8,932 nt of DNA, taken from the NCBI GenBank assembly GCA_021828245.1, contig JAKASC010000089.1:1-8932 (forward strand). Reading direction: 5' to 3'. The stretch is from Acidobacteriota bacterium (lineage in GTDB: Bacteria > Acidobacteriota > Terriglobia > UBA7540). The notes beneath the pieces were generated by a model. The model worked only from the letters and a program-made list of their open reading frames with translations, was not told the origin of the DNA and did not search any database. Positions 6,417 through 8,932 of this stretch are shown in pieces (the stretch's first letter is position 1; the number at the start of each line of letters is the position of its first letter). The position numbers and the translations under genes were made by a program.

Positions 6417-7961
6417 TTAGTTTTCGACCTCGATTAAGGCCAGCGCATGGGGAATCAAGGTCAGGGTCAGTTGAGGATGCTCTGCTGCAAGCGGCACAAT
6501 CTTTGGCGGCGGAAGTTGGCCGGCCTGTTGCAAAATTTTCCGCTCCGCGAAGCTGGGAAAGCTCGGCCGACCCATCGCCTCCCAGGTGGCAAGCGGCGAG
6601 CCGTGATGCCGATCCACCACCCAGATGACCGCTCGTTTGGCTCCCGGGACATGTCGAAAGGAAAGAGCGAACGTCTTCACGTGGCCGCCCGGGCCCGGGG
6701 GCGCATAGTTCCACACCGCCATGGCAAGCTCGCCATTCGCCCGGCGGGTGACCAGCACCGAAGGCGAATTCTCCTCCAGCCGCTCGGTTCCCAGCTTGTG
6801 CAGCAAGCGAAAGTCATTGTAGGAAGCCTTGCGAATGTTCCCCACGGCAATCAGCCCGAAGCCCCCATAGAAGGGAGTCTTGACTACTCCCTGCTCCTCG
6901 AACACATCCGAAAACGTCCAGTACGACATGATGTTCACCAAACCGTCACAATGGCTGATGGTATGCGCAAGCCACGGACCCATGAAGGAGGAGTCCGTCA
7001 CCTCCACCTCATTCGAGTAGCTCGCATTGTATTCGCTGAAGATGATCGGCAAATCGGGCCGAGGCGAGGCCTTAACTTCCTCGTGGACTTTCTCGACCGC
7101 TCGAACCACCATGTCGCGTCGGGAGATCGTTGCGTTTTTGTGGAACACGTTCTCCGCGCTATCGTTGCCGTACACGTGGGTTGAAATGAAATCGAGGGGA
7201 ACGTGGTGGTTTACACAGTGCCGGATGAAACTTCCTACCCATGCTGCCTGCGCCGTGGCCGGCCCGCCCACCCTCAGCCGAGGACTCACCGCCTTGAGGG
7301 CCCGCGCCGTGACATCGTAGAGATGGAAATAAGTGGACTTCTTGGGTACACCCGCCCAGAAGCCGATGTTGGGCTCGTTCCAAACCTCGAAATACCACCG
7401 CGACACTTCGGCCAGGCCGTAGCGGTTCACCAAGTGGCGCGCCAAGTGCTCGATCATCTGGCTCCAGGCGCTCCAACTCTTGGGCGGCGAAACGTAGGGA
7501 TGATACCAAAACCCCTGCCGCGCCGGCGTCGAAGCCAGCGCCGGCGGCATGAAACTTAGCTCCACAAACGGGCGAATCCCTTGCTTGAGCAGGCCATCAT
7601 AAATTTCGTCAACGTAACTGTAATTGTAAAAGGGCTTGCCCTGCGCGTTGACGTGGTACAGGCCCACGCCTCGGTCCAAGATGCCGTGAAAGCGGATGTA
7701 GTGAAAGCCGGTGGCGCGCTTCACCTCGCGCAGGTCGCGACGATAATCCGCCCGCAGCGAAAGAATTGCCCGACCGGAACCGAACATCTGCTCCCAAAAG
7801 TGCGGGAAGGGATGCGCCGGCGCGTCGCCATCAATCACAATGCTCACGGACGACGTCCCGGCGGCAGCTTGCGCCGCGCGGACGGTTGGCATCGCCCCCA
7901 GCCATAAACACATCCAGAGGAGAAGGAAGATTTTCGTCAATCGTCGCAAGTTAGGATGCAT
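6417..7961 (-). CDS. Glycoside hydrolase family 39 protein (beta-xylosidase-like), exported
   Basis: This complete 514-residue protein begins with a Sec signal peptide: charged MHPNLRRLTK, hydrophobic core IFLLLWMCLWLGA (11-23), and likely cleavage near VRA-AQA (27-32). The GH39 pattern follows: GFHYIRFHGIL (85-95), YVDEIYDGLLKQGIRPFVEL (116-135), SFMPPALAS (136-144), FEVWNEPN (191-198) and IIFSEYNASY (306-315). Glu196 in WNEPN is the expected acid/base and Glu310 in FSEYN the expected nucleophile of this retaining clan GH-A family. Residues from about 400 form the usual C-terminal beta-sandwich. Known GH39 enzymes include beta-xylosidases and alpha-L-iduronidases; the 'FVELSFMP' form favours the beta-xylosidase branch, but other beta-glycosidase activities are possible. 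The ATG at 7961 has a strong SD, AAGGAGAT, eight bases upstream. The gene is probably the first of a two-gene unit with the GH144-like gene 61 bp downstream, and lies behind a GH144 gene on the same strand. Confidence 0.93.
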   Translation of the reverse strand: MHPNLRRLTKIFLLLWMCLWLGAMPTVRAAQAAAGTSSVSIVIDGDAPAHPFPHFWEQMFGSGRAILSLRADYRRDLREVKRATGFHYIRFHGILDRGVGLYHVNAQGKPFYNYSYVDEIYDGLLKQGIRPFVELSFMPPALASTPARQGFWYHPYVSPPKSWSAWSQMIEHLARHLVNRYGLAEVSRWYFEVWNEPNIGFWAGVPKKSTYFHLYDVTARALKAVSPRLRVGGPATAQAAWVGSFIRHCVNHHVPLDFISTHVYGNDSAENVFHKNATISRRDMVVRAVEKVHEEVKASPRPDLPIIFSEYNASYSNEVEVTDSSFMGPWLAHTISHCDGLVNIMSYWTFSDVFEEQGVVKTPFYGGFGLIAVGNIRKASYNDFRLLHKLGTERLEENSPSVLVTRRANGELAMAVWNYAPPGPGGHVKTFALSFRHVPGAKRAVIWVVDRHHGSPLATWEAMGRPSFPSFAERKILQQAGQLPPPKIVPLAAEHPQLTLTLIPHALALIEVEN

Positions 7962-7969
7962 GGTCTCTA

Positions 7970-7977
7970 ATCTCCTT
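7970..7977 (-). promoter_or_regulatory. Strong Shine-Dalgarno of the GH39 gene
   Basis: AAGGAGAT on the minus strand lies eight bases before the ATG at 7961. It is the best SD sequence in the window and confirms the start and therefore the signal peptide. Confidence 0.8.
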
Positions 7978-8009
7978 GATTATCTGCTCTGGGGTCATTG
8001 AGGGTCATC

Positions 8010-8015
8010 ATTATA
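8010..8015 (-). promoter_or_regulatory. Consensus -10 box upstream of the GH39 gene
   Basis: The minus strand reads TATAAT, a perfect -10 match. Transcription would begin near 8003, leaving a leader of about 40 nt that holds the strong SD. At a 17-bp spacing the -35 position (8033-8038) has no TTGACA-like hexamer and is covered by an inverted repeat, so an activator may be needed. TCGACA lies four bases upstream of the -10, too close to be a -35. Confidence 0.5.
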
Positions 8016-8025
8016 GCCCTGTCGA

Positions 8026-8058
8026 GGCCGCAGGCGGCAGTTGTTAACTCCTGCGGCC
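8026..8058. repeat. Inverted repeat over the -35 zone, possible operator or attenuator
   Basis: GGCCGCAG (8026-8033) and CTGCGGCC (8051-8058) are perfect 8-bp complements separated by 17 bases, which include the palindrome GTTAAC (8043-8048). Counted from the TATAAT at 8010-8015, the repeat covers the -35 region. It could bind a regulator of the GH39/GH144 unit, or form a hairpin at the end of the upstream GH144 transcript. No T-run follows on the minus strand, which argues against an intrinsic terminator. Confidence 0.45.
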
Positions 8059-8099
8059 GGCATTGATTACAGTCCGCGCCTTTATCGCAGCACTGCCGG

Positions 8100-8932
8100 T
8101 TACCGTGGCGGTCTCGCGGCTGCCTGCCCTGAGCCGAAGCGCGCCGTTGCCGAGACTGCTTCAATTTGCTCCAACGCATGGCCAATCTCAGGATTAGCCA
8201 TGAAGCATTTCCAAATCAGCCCGGAACGGTAATTTTCAATCATGACGGCTATAGGCGCCTGATTCAGTCCCATGGCAATCCGCGCAAACCAATCTTCGGT
8301 CAGGTTGAATGCGTCGCGGAACCCGAAAATCCCCCACAAACGGTCGCCAAGCTCGCGGTAGAAATGAATCAAGGCCGTCAGAGAGGCATCCGGCAGGTAG
8401 GGAAAGGAGGCGAGGGCGCCGGTCGGAGTCATGGTGCCATCGTCCATTTCCGGTGATGGCTCGTGGGCCATGTAGCCGGAAGGTCCGTCGCTGGCCGTGA
8501 GGCCCCAACAACGCGCTCCATAGCCTTTGTAGCCTCTCGGGTTGGCCATACAATAAGCGCGATTGATAAGGGCCATGGCACGATTATTCTTATCATATTG
8601 GGTGTAGCGATCCCGCACTTGGCGGGGATCGAGGCCCATGTACGAGTAGTGGGTAAAAAATAGCGGCCCGCCAGGTCCAACGCCAACGTCCAACTTGATG
8701 CCATAGTAGCTGTTCTCATTGGCGTAATATTGACCTTGTTGAGTGTGACCCCAGCCGCGGCGATATCGAGCAGCTTCGGGCGACCGGCTAGCCCAACCGC
8801 TGTAGTAGAGGCTGGCAGGAACGGCATGGGTCGGGGAAGCGATGGCCAGCACATAGGCCATCATGGTTTCATTAAAACCGATGATTTTGTAATTCATGTA
8901 CCAGGAGTAATCCGGCGACCAGAGCCAATAAA
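8100..8932 (-). CDS. Glucoamylase-family/GH144 protein, 5'-partial
   Basis: The frame stays open to the right edge: codons before the ATG at 8897 read YWLWSPDYSWY, and that ATG falls inside the conserved GFNETMMAYVLAIASPTH block, so it is not the real start. The N-terminal half of the barrel, including any signal peptide, lies outside. Residues counted from 8897: Glu10 in FNET (conserved catalytic-site Glu region), GPLFFTHYSYMGLDPR (77-92), CWGLTASDGPSGYMAHEP (about 130-147), DDGTMTPTGALASFPY (about 152-167), FGFRDAFN and GLNQAPIAVMIENYRSGLIW. These are the forms seen in typical GH144/COG5368 proteins, whose characterised members are endo-beta-1,2-glucanases. The usual DQGP of the last motif reads NQAP here. 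The final 15 or so residues are a low-complexity Ala/Arg/Pro tail. It is upstream of and codirectional with the GH39 gene, across a 137-bp gap containing a promoter. The family is clear; the exact substrate is inferred. Confidence 0.92.
   Translation of the reverse strand, partial: YWLWSPDYSWYMNYKIIGFNETMMAYVLAIASPTHAVPASLYYSGWASRSPEAARYRRGWGHTQQGQYYANENSYYGIKLDVGVGPGGPLFFTHYSYMGLDPRQVRDRYTQYDKNNRAMALINRAYCMANPRGYKGYGARCWGLTASDGPSGYMAHEPSPEMDDGTMTPTGALASFPYLPDASLTALIHFYRELGDRLWGIFGFRDAFNLTEDWFARIAMGLNQAPIAVMIENYRSGLIWKCFMANPEIGHALEQIEAVSATARFGSGQAAARPPR

Noticed and set aside
6447..7184. 245-codon plus-strand open frame opposite the GH39 gene
   Set aside because: It is antisense to the GH39 catalytic domain and rich in Arg, His and Pro; the GH39 reading is supported by signal peptide, SD and both catalytic Glu motifs.

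Overview
The window is about 60% GC, densely coding and free of mobile elements, CRISPR arrays and RNA genes that I can see. Its gene content suggests an Acidobacteriota-like soil bacterium: a FecR/DUF6600 aromatic-rich exported protein, a FAA1-type acyl-CoA ligase, a stand-alone Memo-like protein and a cluster of GH144 ('glucoamylase family') and GH39 glycosidases. This placement is an inference from gene content and promoter style; no marker gene is present.

Layout, left to right. (1) 2-1636 (+): the C-terminal part of a FecR/DUF6600 protein whose N-terminus lies beyond the left edge. (2) 1637-1797: a convergent gap with two hairpins that probably end transcription from one or both sides. 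(3) 1798-2625 (-): a complete AmmeMemoRadiSam system protein B (Memo family) gene with its metal-site residues intact. (4) 2626-2814: a divergent control region with candidate promoters in both directions and a strong GC hairpin between them. (5) 2815-4671 (+): a complete long-chain acyl-CoA synthetase gene. (6) 4672-4933: a convergent gap with little recognisable content. (7) 4934-8932 (-): a carbohydrate-degradation cluster read right to left. It holds a GH144-type gene (N-terminus beyond the right edge), a GH39 beta-xylosidase-like gene with its own promoter, RBS and signal peptide, and a second, divergent GH144-type gene starting at TTG.

The GH39 gene and the divergent GH144 gene are 61 bp apart and probably cotranscribed. 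The upstream GH144 gene is separated by a 137-bp gap that carries a perfect TATAAT box and an 8-bp inverted repeat over the -35 zone, so the downstream pair may be switched separately. The GH39 product has a clear signal peptide; the start of the left GH144 product is Tat-like but weak. This suggests polysaccharide or oligosaccharide processing outside the cytoplasm, with beta-1,2-glucan or another beta-linked glycan as the most plausible class of substrate. The sequence does not fix the substrate. I see no clearly new defence or mobile system; the GH144-GH39-GH144 arrangement and its control region are the most interesting parts.
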